A DNA stretch of 6,908 bases from Candidatus Bathyarchaeota archaeon (GCA_030668645.1 DAOVFC010000027.1:1-6908); one strand, 5' to 3'; shown: positions 1-6,092, numbered from the stretch's first letter. Notes: generated by a model not told the origin, from the sequence alone. Translations and numbers: made by a program.

Positions 1-1013
1 GCCAAACCAAGCCCCTCAGTGGGTACACCCTCGGCAACTATAACGTCAACACCCTCCAAGTCGAACTCCCTCAAGAGCCTGAACAGATTCTTCGCTATAA
101 TCGCCAGATCGCTTCTGCTCCCAAGAGACTTCACAACATCAGCCCTATAACAGCCCACAGTTTCATCCGTGGCGAGAACACCAACCCTGCCCCCCTTCCG
201 CATGTAAAACTCCGCCAGCTCCTTCACCTTGTCCACAATCGCCGGAACCTCCCCCTCCACAACAATCACATCCGCATCCGGAGCGTAATGCCTATGCTTC
301 ATCCCTGGAGAACGCACCCTCTCAACTGGCAACTCCTTCTCCGCAACCGCAACAGGATGCAACTCAACCCTCCCAAGAGCCTTCCGCAATACCTCATACG
401 GTGTCCCACCAGGACGAAGAATCTGCGGCGGGTCAACAGTCACATCCAAAACCGTGGATTCAACACCGATGTTGGTTGCCCCGGCATCCAAAACGGCGTC
501 TATCCTTCCATCAAGGTCGTCCAAAACATGCCTCGCAGTTGTCGGACTCGGCTTGCCAGCGAGATTCGCACTCGGAGCAGAGATGGGTGTTCCGCTCTCC
601 CTTAACAGTGCCAAGGCAACTTTATGCCTAGGCATCCTAACAGCTATAGTGTCTAAACCGGAAACGGTGATGTCTGGCACAATCTTTGAACGCTTGAATA
701 TCAACGTTAACGGTCCAGGCCAGAAAGCCTTCATGAGTCTTTCAGCTTTAGACGGCACCTCTCCAGCCAATCTGGGAACGTATTTCACGTCTCCCACATG
801 CACTATCGGCGGGTTGTCAAACGGGCGCTTCTTCGCTTTGAAAAGAGCCTCAACCGCCCTATGATTCAACGCGTCCGCGCCCAAGCCGTACACTGTTTCT
901 GTTGGAAAAGCCACCAAACCGCCTTTCTTGATGTAATTCGCTGCTCTGCGAATCTTGTCAATCTCCGGTGTTTGCGGATTAAGCTTTAACACTAAAGTTT
1001 TCTTCGTTACCAT
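1..1013 (-). CDS. sua5: Threonylcarbamoyl-AMP synthase, Sua5 type (3' end cut by window)
   Basis: Sua5 makes L-threonylcarbamoyl-AMP from threonine, bicarbonate and ATP. This is the first step of t6A37 synthesis on ANN-decoding tRNAs in the cytoplasm; the KEOPS complex then transfers the group. I translated 337 codons from the ATG at 1013. The YrdC domain (about residues 10-215) shows PTETVYGLGADAL at 37-49, the basic KKRP..NP motif at 61-68, SAPSANLAGKPSPT at 145-158 and ESTVLD at 185-190. The conserved Sua5 linker SPGMKHRHYAP follows at 235-245. The C-terminal Sua5 domain runs to ...AEGVPTEGLGL at the window edge. Characterised Sua5 proteins are about 340-350 residues, so probably only some 10-20 residues are missing. 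This domain separates it from the short YrdC/TsaC form. A TATA-like box lies upstream; the ribosome-binding sequence (GGTAGG) is weak. No frameshift is visible. Family assignment is very secure. Confidence 0.96.
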   Translation of the reverse strand, partial: MVTKKTLVLKLNPQTPEIDKIRRAANYIKKGGLVAFPTETVYGLGADALNHRAVEALFKAKKRPFDNPPIVHVGDVKYVPRLAGEVPSKAERLMKAFWPGPLTLIFKRSKIVPDITVSGLDTIAVRMPRHKVALALLRESGTPISAPSANLAGKPSPTTARHVLDDLDGRIDAVLDAGATNIGVESTVLDVTVDPPQILRPGGTPYEVLRKALGRVELHPVAVAEKELPVERVRSPGMKHRHYAPDADVIVVEGEVPAIVDKVKELAEFYMRKGGRVGVLATDETVGCYRADVVKSLGSRSDLAIIAKNLFRLLREFDLEGVDVIVAEGVPTEGLGL

Positions 1014-1048
1014 TCAATATGCCTACCGTATTGCAGCTAACTCTCGAC

Positions 1049-1056
1049 ATTTAAAC
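1049..1056 (-). promoter_or_regulatory. TATA-like box for sua5
   Basis: The minus strand reads GTTTAAAT here, in an AT-rich patch between the CBS gene and sua5. Archaeal TBP boxes lie about 25 bp upstream of transcription start. That predicts a start near 1027 and a leader of about 14 nt before the ATG at 1013. This is position and composition evidence only. Confidence 0.45.
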
Positions 1057-1082
1057 TTCTTCAAAAACGTGGGCTAAAACGC

Positions 1083-1099
1083 TGTTTACATGTTAAACA
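1083..1099. repeat. Short inverted repeat at the CBS gene stop
   Basis: TGTTTA (1083-1088) and TAAACA (1094-1099) form perfect 6-bp arms around a 5-base spacer. The element spans the stop codon of the CBS gene (1093-1095) and sits about 30-50 bp upstream of the sua5 TATA box. It could be a regulator half-site pair or a weak 3'-end hairpin. Arms this short can arise by chance in AT-rich DNA. Confidence 0.35.
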
Positions 1100-1551
1100 A
1101 CATAATAATCAACGACTTTCTTCATGCTCTTCGGTGTGAGCTTCTTCAGGGAAAGCTGTTTCAGTATCTTTATCATCTGAGGCTGAAAACGTGCAATATC
1201 GGTAAGCGACACCAAACCCACGAGACGTTTTTCCTCGACAACCGGCAGCTTCTTGATCTTCATCTGAAACATAAGCTTCACAGCCTCCTCAAGCTCCATG
1301 TTCGGTTCGACAACAACCAGAGGACTAGACATGGCATCCTTCACCTTGATCTTTCTCGCATCCTTCGCCTCCGCAACCACCCTCTTCAGAAGATCCCTCT
1401 CGGTTACTATTCCCATGGCTTTTCCTCTCCTGACAGCGATCAAACAGCCTATCTCAAACTTGTTCATAACCTCAGCCGCTTCCTTCACAGTTGTGTTCTC
1501 ATCGATGGTTATCACTTCCTTAACCATAACATCTTCAACCTTCAGAGACAC
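1093..1551 (-). CDS. Stand-alone tandem CBS-domain protein
   Basis: This is a 152-residue cytoplasmic protein made of two CBS domains, about residues 4-60 and 69-122. Together they would form one Bateman module. Each carries the nucleotide-contact pattern G-h-x-S/T-x-x-D: GIVTERD at 47-53 and GLVSLTD at 112-118. Such modules usually bind AMP, ATP or related adenosyl ligands and act as energy or metabolite sensors; the ligand here cannot be read from sequence. A lysine- and leucine-rich tail of about 30 residues (123-152) follows, with no recognised catalytic domain. The start is GTG at 1551: the purine-rich GAAGAAGGGG lies just upstream and a strong TATA box is suitably placed. It has its own promoter, so it is probably a monocistron between ubiD and sua5. 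The partner protein is unknown. Confidence 0.93.
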   Translation of the reverse strand: MSLKVEDVMVKEVITIDENTTVKEAAEVMNKFEIGCLIAVRRGKAMGIVTERDLLKRVVAEAKDARKIKVKDAMSSPLVVVEPNMELEEAVKLMFQMKIKKLPVVEEKRLVGLVSLTDIARFQPQMIKILKQLSLKKLTPKSMKKVVDYYVV

Positions 1552-1591
1552 AGCGCTTTCCCCTTCTTCCCATATCTTTTAAAACTCTACG

Positions 1592-1600
1592 TATATAAAT
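1592..1600 (-). promoter_or_regulatory. TATA box for the CBS gene
   Basis: The minus strand reads ATTTATATA, a close match to the archaeal TATA consensus. The predicted transcription start is near 1571, giving a leader of about 20 nt. That leader contains the purine-rich ribosome-binding sequence before the GTG at 1551. This is one of the best promoter matches in the window. Confidence 0.6.
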
Positions 1601-1621
1601 TGGTGTGCGAAAAGCAGCCTT

Positions 1622-2965
1622 TCACAAACCAAGTAACTTATGAGCCAGCTCCTCGGCACGCCTACCAGCCGGAATCCTCGCACGTTCAAACCTGTCCTCA
1701 GGCTTAGCCAACGGTCTAGTGGCGTCAACACCTACCTTGGTCGTTAAACCCGTTTCCTGATCCGCAGAAGAATCTAAAGTTGAACCCCGCACATTTTTGA
1801 TTATGACTAGGTCTTCATCGGCTTGAAACCTAGTCGCAATCGCCCACTCAACCTCAGAAACGTTGTGCACATCGATGTCAGAGTCAACAACCACGGCGTG
1901 CTTCAGGCTAGGATGAGCCGCAAAAGAGGCTGAGAGAGCGTTCTTTCCATCACCCTCAAGCTGCTTTTCAATAGATATCACCGCGTGAAGCCATCCACAC
2001 CCGCCGATTGAAAGGTTGACAGCGTTCACCTTTGACACAACCTTCGAAACAGAATTCCATATCAAAACCTCATGCGGCAACCCCATCAAAAGCCTGTGCT
2101 CCGCTCCGGATGAAAGAAGCGCCTGATAAACATGGTCTTCCCGATGCATAACACCTACTACATCCACGACTGGCTGCCTCCTCTCAACATCATAAGTCCC
2201 GGTTACATCCACAAACGGTCCTTCAACAACCTCTTTCGTTGCAGAAATCTTGCCCTCCAAAACCAACTCAGCCTCTGCCGGAGCGTAAGCGTCAACATTC
2301 TCGCATTCAACCAAACGAAGACCACCATCCATCAAAGAATTCGCAACACCAAATTCATTCACACCAAAAGGAACAGGAGAAGAAGCCGCTAACATCAAGA
2401 CGGGATGAACACCGATAGATACAGAAACATCTAAATCTCTGCCCACCTCCTTCGCCGTTTGCCATAGCTTGAAAAGATGCCGCGGCACCAAACGAATCGC
2501 CAAACGATTCTTATCCAAAACTTGGAGACGATGAATAGACACGTTTTCAACGTTCCCATCAACGCCTTTCGCGTAAATAACCGCTGAAGTAACGTATCTA
2601 CCAGCATCCCTCTCAAAATGTTTTAAAACAGGAATTTTTGACAAATCAGGTTCTTCAACAACATCCTTCACCGCGCCATCTTTCACAATCTTCGGCTTCC
2701 GCGGCGACCGCCAAGCCTCCACAAGCCTCTGATACAGCTTGTTCTCGTGAACGTTAAGTGCAGCACAAATTCTCCTGCGGGTTCCGCAAACATTGGTGAC
2801 CACTTTCGTTTTGTAATTCTTTATTTTTTCAAATATCAGAATAGGTCCTTCATCATCATTTTTCTTCATAATGAACGGTATTTCAAAGCGTGTGGAAACT
2901 TCATCTTTTACATGTAATACTTCCTTTTCTGCCTCCATTTTTTCAAGGAATCTTCTGAGACTCAT
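1622..2965 (-). CDS. UbiD-family decarboxylase, probable trans-anhydromevalonate 5-phosphate decarboxylase
   Basis: This 447-residue cytoplasmic enzyme belongs to the UbiD family, whose members decarboxylate unsaturated acids using prenylated FMN and a metal. Visible family features are NVSIHRLQV at 141-149 (cofactor and metal region), the acidic EAELVLEG at 231-238 holding the candidate catalytic glutamates, EGPFVDVTGTY at 248-258, and DSDIDVHNVSEVEWAIATR at 361-379 followed by GVDATRP at 412-418. Known context: most archaea lack the classical late mevalonate enzymes. Instead, phosphomevalonate dehydratase plus a short UbiD homologue of about this length (shown in Aeropyrum pernix) make isopentenyl phosphate. 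I infer that role because this is a short archaeal UbiD in a lipid-making archaeon; the dehydratase and UbiX are not in the window. The ATG overlaps the stop of the PAC4-like gene (ATGA), implying translational coupling. An aromatic-acid decarboxylase remains possible. The UbiD family call is secure, the substrate less so. Confidence 0.92.
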   Translation of the reverse strand: MSLRRFLEKMEAEKEVLHVKDEVSTRFEIPFIMKKNDDEGPILIFEKIKNYKTKVVTNVCGTRRRICAALNVHENKLYQRLVEAWRSPRKPKIVKDGAVKDVVEEPDLSKIPVLKHFERDAGRYVTSAVIYAKGVDGNVENVSIHRLQVLDKNRLAIRLVPRHLFKLWQTAKEVGRDLDVSVSIGVHPVLMLAASSPVPFGVNEFGVANSLMDGGLRLVECENVDAYAPAEAELVLEGKISATKEVVEGPFVDVTGTYDVERRQPVVDVVGVMHREDHVYQALLSSGAEHRLLMGLPHEVLIWNSVSKVVSKVNAVNLSIGGCGWLHAVISIEKQLEGDGKNALSASFAAHPSLKHAVVVDSDIDVHNVSEVEWAIATRFQADEDLVIIKNVRGSTLDSSADQETGLTTKVGVDATRPLAKPEDRFERARIPAGRRAEELAHKLLGL

Positions 2966-3333
2966 GCTGTTGCTCCCTCTTTCTCCGGCTCCGCATGGAC
3001 AACCTTTTCAATTAGCTTCATAAAAATCGATTGAGCCTGCGTCTCGTCAATTGTCTTCAAGTACACAGAAACCAAAGCGATTTTTTTCATCCTAGACGCC
3101 AGATACTCGGCGAACATGCGTGCAGAGATCATGGTTCTGTCGCCCAAGAGAACGGACGAAGACGGCGGTCCAAGCATATCACGCGGTTTGGGCACAGCAA
3201 TCGCCAGAGTTCCAAGTTTGTCTTCACTTTCGCTTAGGAGAATCAAACACGAGTTTTTCGTCTCCACGTACACCGCTAAAAAATGCACTTCCCGTTCAAC
3301 TATCTCATCCCTAACCACCTTAGCGCGTTCCAT
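2962..3333 (-). CDS. Proteasome assembly chaperone 4-like (PAC4/PSMG4) small protein
   Basis: From the ATG at 3333 this encodes 123 residues, the same length as human PAC4. By eye the order of motifs matches PSMG4: a VHF strand (16-18), a hydrophobic strand ending SCLILL (28-33), a second strand LGTLAIAV (40-47), SSVLLGD (59-65), a helix with LASRMKK (78-84), the strand VSVYLK (88-93) and a C-terminal amphipathic helix. In eukaryotes PAC3-PAC4 guides alpha-ring assembly of the 20S proteasome; a similar role here is inference. An in-frame GTG at 3369 would add 12 residues. I prefer 3333 because GGGGGAG lies 5 nt upstream and the longer form would run through a TATA-like sequence. The stop overlaps the ubiD start by 4 nt. 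The tail (PEKEGATA) looks disordered. Similarity rests on recalled family sequence, not on a search. Confidence 0.8.
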   Translation of the reverse strand: MERAKVVRDEIVEREVHFLAVYVETKNSCLILLSESEDKLGTLAIAVPKPRDMLGPPSSSVLLGDRTMISARMFAEYLASRMKKIALVSVYLKTIDETQAQSIFMKLIEKVVHAEPEKEGATA

Positions 3334-3338
3334 GATTA

Positions 3339-3345
3339 CTCCCCC
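3339..3345 (-). promoter_or_regulatory. Ribosome-binding site deciding the PAC4-like start
   Basis: The minus strand reads GGGGGAG, 5 nt before the ATG at 3333. It supports that ATG over the upstream in-frame GTG at 3369. It also implies a transcript with a leader rather than a leaderless one. Confidence 0.6.
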
Positions 3346-3350
3346 ACGCT

Positions 3351-3358
3351 TATTTATA
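3351..3358 (+). promoter_or_regulatory. TATA-like box in the nth/PAC4 spacer (probable nth promoter)
   Basis: TATTTATA is a TATA-like octamer whose minus-strand reading is TATAAATA. Reading plus, it predicts transcription start near 3380 and a leader of about 25 nt that includes the GAGG motif before nth. Reading minus, it would place the start at about the PAC4-like ATG (leaderless). The visible ribosome-binding sites favour the plus-strand reading. Confidence 0.45.
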
Positions 3359-3373
3359 GCTCCACGCACTCAC

Positions 3374-3380
3374 TATTTAT
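3374..3380 (-). promoter_or_regulatory. Second TATA-like box in the spacer (probable PAC4-ubiD promoter)
   Basis: The plus strand reads TATTTAT, so the minus strand reads ATAAATA, preceded by ACA. Used on the minus strand it predicts a start near 3352 and a leader of about 19 nt containing GGGGGAG before the ATG at 3333. Used on the plus strand it would give a nearly leaderless nth mRNA. Confidence 0.4.
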
Positions 3381-3394
3381 TGTTTTCAAAAGGC

Positions 3395-3398
3395 GAGG
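3395..3398 (+). promoter_or_regulatory. nth: Ribosome-binding site of nth
   Basis: GAGG, within GGCGAGG, lies 6 nt before the ATG at 3405. It is a reasonable archaeal Shine-Dalgarno match and supports that start. Confidence 0.5.
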
Positions 3399-3404
3399 CA
3401 GCAA

Positions 3405-4064
3405 ATGACCGAGAATCGCACAGAAGAAATTCTGCGGACACTTCGGAACGCATTCACGCTACCAAAATGGATAACCTCAGACAGGGATCCCTTCAAAACA
3501 TTAATCACAACCATAATTTCACAAAACACGGCTGACAGAAACACGGCTAGGGCGATCGAAAACCTTTCGAAACACTATCCAATAACACCCGAAGCACTTG
3601 CGAACGCCGAAACAAGCCGAATTGAACAAAGCTTGAAGGTCGCTGGCTTGTACAGAAACAAGTCAAAAGCAATAAAGAAAGTTTCAAAGATAATCCTTGA
3701 AAAATTCCACGGCGACCTCAACTCCGTCTTGTCTCTACCACTCGAAGAAGCAAGAGAAGCCCTCTTGCAACTCCCAGGAGTTGGACCAAAAACAGCCGAT
3801 GTGGTTCTGCTTTTCTGCGCGGATAAACCCACGATCCCAGTTGACACACACGTGAACCGCGTGTCAAAGCGGTTAGGCTTAGCGCCTAATGACGGAGACT
3901 ATGAAACGGTCCGTAAATCTCTTCAGTCACTTTACAATCCAAAAGACTATCTCACAATTCACGTGGTGCTGATTTTGCTTGGAAGAAAATACTGCAAGGC
4001 TGGAAAACCGCTGTGCAGAGAATGCCCGGTAAACATGCTCTGTCCCTCGAAATTATTAGAATAG
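3405..4064 (+). CDS. nth: Endonuclease III (DNA glycosylase/AP lyase)
   Basis: This 219-residue base-excision-repair enzyme removes oxidised pyrimidines and cleaves abasic sites by beta-elimination. Features of the HhH-GPD superfamily are complete. A helix-hairpin-helix LPGVGPKTADVV at 123-134 includes the catalytic lysine K129. PVDTHVNRVSKRLGL at 145-159 includes the catalytic aspartate D147; the K-to-D spacing of 18 equals that of E. coli Nth (K120/D138). A C-terminal [4Fe-4S] loop with C197, C204, C207 and C213 matches C-x6-C-x2-C-x5-C. Length is normal (E. coli 211). The lysine plus aspartate pair argues for a bifunctional Nth rather than MutY or a monofunctional mismatch glycosylase. It is divergent from the PAC4-like gene and converges on the Clp1-like gene with 29 bp between stops. 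GAGG lies before the ATG. Confidence 0.97.
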   Translation: MTENRTEEILRTLRNAFTLPKWITSDRDPFKTLITTIISQNTADRNTARAIENLSKHYPITPEALANAETSRIEQSLKVAGLYRNKSKAIKKVSKIILEKFHGDLNSVLSLPLEEAREALLQLPGVGPKTADVVLLFCADKPTIPVDTHVNRVSKRLGLAPNDGDYETVRKSLQSLYNPKDYLTIHVVLILLGRKYCKAGKPLCRECPVNMLCPSKLLE

Positions 4065-4089
4065 AAACGGGCTGCCATCGCCGTTTTTT
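4065..4089 (+). terminator. Possible terminator after nth in the convergent gap
   Basis: AAACGG (4065-4070) can pair with CCGTTT (4081-4086) around a 10-base loop, and a run of six T follows (4084-4089). It fills almost the whole gap between the convergent nth and Clp1-like genes. Archaeal termination relies mainly on the T-run, so the hairpin may be incidental. Confidence 0.4.
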
Positions 4090-4093
4090 AAAC

Positions 4094-5404
4094 TTAACTC
4101 TTAAATGTGGTGAAGTTTTGTTCGTCTTCATCGGCAAAAGGGGTGATTTCCCTTAAGTCCTTGTCTATTTTAACTCTGCCGATGGCAACCACGGAAACTT
4201 CTTCGGAAACGGGAGTGTAAACTTTCATAGCGTTCCTCATGTAATCTATTTCGCGTAAAACACCAATTCCTAGGAAATGTCTTTCAGCGTCGTGCAAAGA
4301 CACAAGCAATCCCTGCTCCTCACCCTTTCGAATTATCACAACATTCTTTTTCGTGAACTTTTCAACTTTTCTGATGTTTTCTGTGTCGATCCATCGGTTC
4401 TTGCCGATGACTACGCAGACTCTATCGCGCAGTTCCGTGAAACGTAGCGGTTTCATTCCCAGTAGCTCATAGATTTTTCTGGTATTTTCAGCGCTTCCGC
4501 GTTTTGCACCCATGCCGATTAACTCGTTTTCTTCGATTTGCAACCAGTTTAGCGGAAGGGACCGCACTTTAGCGTTCCTGAGATATTTCACGTATCCGAG
4601 TTCCCGTAAGCTTTTGCGCTTCTCTCTGCTTCTATGCCTTATCGCTGACGGAGAATCAACAATCATCTTTCTGAAGTTTTCAAGAGCATTCAGGATCGGT
4701 GCCAATTCTTCTCTTTGTTGTATACAGAAAACGATGTTCGGGTTAAGGTGTTCAACAAGCTTAACCTTGTAGCTGACAGCTTCTTCCCCTTCAACCCAAC
4801 CGTCTGTATTCACGACGACAAAGTCTGGACGATCGCTTAAAACTTCCTTTCCTAACGAGGCTAATCCTTCAATTACCTTGTCAACCGTCTTACTCGGCGA
4901 CGTGACGCCCACAAAATAAGCGTTCTCTGCTTTCAAGTCAAATAGGTCTGTTACCGGTTTTTTTGCAAAGGCGTAAGCGATGGTGCACGGAGGTCCAATA
5001 TCGGATTGACCCATGTCTCCATCTAAAACCGCTACCTTTTGTTTTGCATGTAAAAGCTCGTTTATTAAGTACGTGCAGAAGCTCGTTTTTCCAGAATCCA
5101 CAGCGCCAAGAATCATCGCAGTAACAGGTTTCGTTCGGTAACTAAGCAGCTCTTCCCACGCTTTCCTCCATGAGGGCGGAATAGTGTTTTCCTCAACCTC
5201 TTCTATACTCGCATTTTCTCCCAACAAAATGTTGAATGTGGCTGTTTTCTCAACCGCAAAAGGTAATCTTTTTCCTTCACGTACCACAATTTTTTCTGCA
5301 CTGCTTAACATGAAACCAAAGGCTTCCGCTTTGCCTGAAACCACTTCAACCGAGGCTGGGCCGTCAACCAATAATGTTCTGCCACTTTCAACTCTGCGTT
5401 TCAT
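4094..5404 (-). CDS. Polynucleotide 5'-hydroxyl kinase, Clp1/Grc3 family
   Basis: This 436-residue protein probably phosphorylates 5'-OH ends of RNA, and possibly DNA, with ATP. A beta-rich N-terminal domain (about 1-90) precedes the kinase core. The P-loop is GAVDSGKTS at 100-108. The Clp1-type Walker B/substrate motif is LDGDMGQSDIGPP at 127-139 (D128, D130, Q133). The family NTDGWVEG motif is at 199-206. A basic stretch RHRSREKR at 256-263 is a candidate lid. Residues about 290-430 form a C-terminal domain of mixed strands. The characterised archaeal homologue from Pyrococcus horikoshii (PH0197) is an RNA/DNA 5' kinase and is shorter, at about 360 residues. The ATG at 5404 lies inside the end of the RuvC-like gene (17-bp overlap), with GGAG 8 nt upstream, so the two are probably translationally coupled. 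Its role is uncertain, because archaeal tRNA ligation by RtcB uses 5'-OH ends and does not need a kinase. Confidence 0.93.
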   Translation of the reverse strand: MKRRVESGRTLLVDGPASVEVVSGKAEAFGFMLSSAEKIVVREGKRLPFAVEKTATFNILLGENASIEEVEENTIPPSWRKAWEELLSYRTKPVTAMILGAVDSGKTSFCTYLINELLHAKQKVAVLDGDMGQSDIGPPCTIAYAFAKKPVTDLFDLKAENAYFVGVTSPSKTVDKVIEGLASLGKEVLSDRPDFVVVNTDGWVEGEEAVSYKVKLVEHLNPNIVFCIQQREELAPILNALENFRKMIVDSPSAIRHRSREKRKSLRELGYVKYLRNAKVRSLPLNWLQIEENELIGMGAKRGSAENTRKIYELLGMKPLRFTELRDRVCVVIGKNRWIDTENIRKVEKFTKKNVVIIRKGEEQGLLVSLHDAERHFLGIGVLREIDYMRNAMKVYTPVSEEVSVVAIGRVKIDKDLREITPFADEDEQNFTTFKS

Positions 5405-6041
5405 CCGTTTTTCTCCGTGGAAGTCTGTGTCCGTTTCTTCCAGCGATTTTTATAGCCGAAACTATATCCCTTAACCCTCTCCTGTGTTTAGTTTCACTTA
5501 CATAGCGATTCGTTCCAGCTTCACTCACGCTTTCTAACATTACATTTGAGGGTAATGCTTCATCCAAAACCCGCAAAAGTTTCTCTCTGTACCTTGGAAC
5601 ACCGTCTCCAATCTTAACTGAAACTGAAGCGGTTGGCGAGCTTTTGAAACGTTTCAGGCCGCTTGCTATTCTCTTTGCTGTTTCCTCTAGACTGAAGCAG
5701 TTCCCTGTTTCAACGACTTTTCCATCCGCCAAAACCGCCAATCCGGAAACTTCGCCTGGATCCACACCTATAACAATTTTTTCGTAGCTCTTTTTTCCTT
5801 GAACCATTTGCAACGCCTCGTTCACCAGCAACTCTGGGTCCATTCCGTCCTTGTACACTAAAACGTTTTCGTGCTTTATCAAGGAACGCTCTTTTTCAGT
5901 TGCTATGACAACGTTGATTTCCAAGGGGACAGTTTCACTTGGGGTCAAGCTTAGAAACGGCAAATTCTTCCTTTTCAACTCATTAACGATTAAGTAGTAG
6001 GCTTTTCCTGAAACCGTCGCCACAGCGATTCTCGCCTTCAT
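5388..6041 (-). CDS. RuvC/YqgF-like RNase H-fold protein, candidate nuclease of unknown role
   Basis: From the ATG at 6041 this encodes 217 residues. Numbering from that ATG, residues 1-80 form an alpha/beta domain I do not recognise (starting MKARIAVATVSGKAYYLIV). The second half looks like a RuvC/YqgF RNase H fold. VIGVDPGEVSGLAVL at 90-104 has strand 1 with D94. A later strand ends ESVSEAGTNR at 170-179 (E170 or E174), like the DE..TT motif of YqgF. HRRGLRDIVSAIKIA at 186-200 gives a helix with D192, like the C-terminal acidic helix. A D-E-D metal-binding set is therefore present, suggesting nuclease activity, but the substrate is unknown. A TTG at 6071 would add 10 residues; I prefer the ATG because AGGA lies 8 nt before it. 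It overlaps the kinase gene downstream and faces radB. It is much shorter than the COG2433 (DUF460) RuvC-like proteins. Confidence 0.82.
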   Translation of the reverse strand: MKARIAVATVSGKAYYLIVNELKRKNLPFLSLTPSETVPLEINVVIATEKERSLIKHENVLVYKDGMDPELLVNEALQMVQGKKSYEKIVIGVDPGEVSGLAVLADGKVVETGNCFSLEETAKRIASGLKRFKSSPTASVSVKIGDGVPRYREKLLRVLDEALPSNVMLESVSEAGTNRYVSETKHRRGLRDIVSAIKIAGRNGHRLPRRKTDETQS

Positions 6042-6092
6042 ACCATCTTTCCTACTTATTATTAAACGCAAAACAAATTATTGGTTTCGAAA

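Noticed and set aside
288..864. Plus-strand open frames across the sua5 region
   Set aside because: They are antisense to a clear Sua5 coding sequence with all family motifs, have low-complexity compositions and show no recognisable domain.
1601..1621. Terminator between ubiD and the CBS promoter
   Set aside because: Only a short T-run (GCTGCTTTTCGC on minus) is present, with no stem, so it is too weak to call.
1090..1707. 205-codon plus-strand open frame opposite the CBS gene
   Set aside because: It runs antisense through the CBS gene and into the ubiD end, is rich in H, L and R as expected for a shadow frame, and has no plausible promoter or family match.
3334..3369. Twelve-residue N-terminal extension of the PAC4-like protein from GTG 3369
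   Set aside because: The extension would translate across a TATA-like box and the GGGGGAG ribosome-binding site, and the shorter form matches the PAC4 length.
3116..3535. Plus-strand open frame across the PAC4-like gene into nth
   Set aside because: It overlaps two well-supported genes in other frames and passes straight through the divergent promoter spacer.
6042..6071. Ten-residue extension of the RuvC-like protein from TTG 6071
   Set aside because: TTG is a rarer start, there is no ribosome-binding site before it, and ATG 6041 has AGGA at good spacing. It is not fully excluded.
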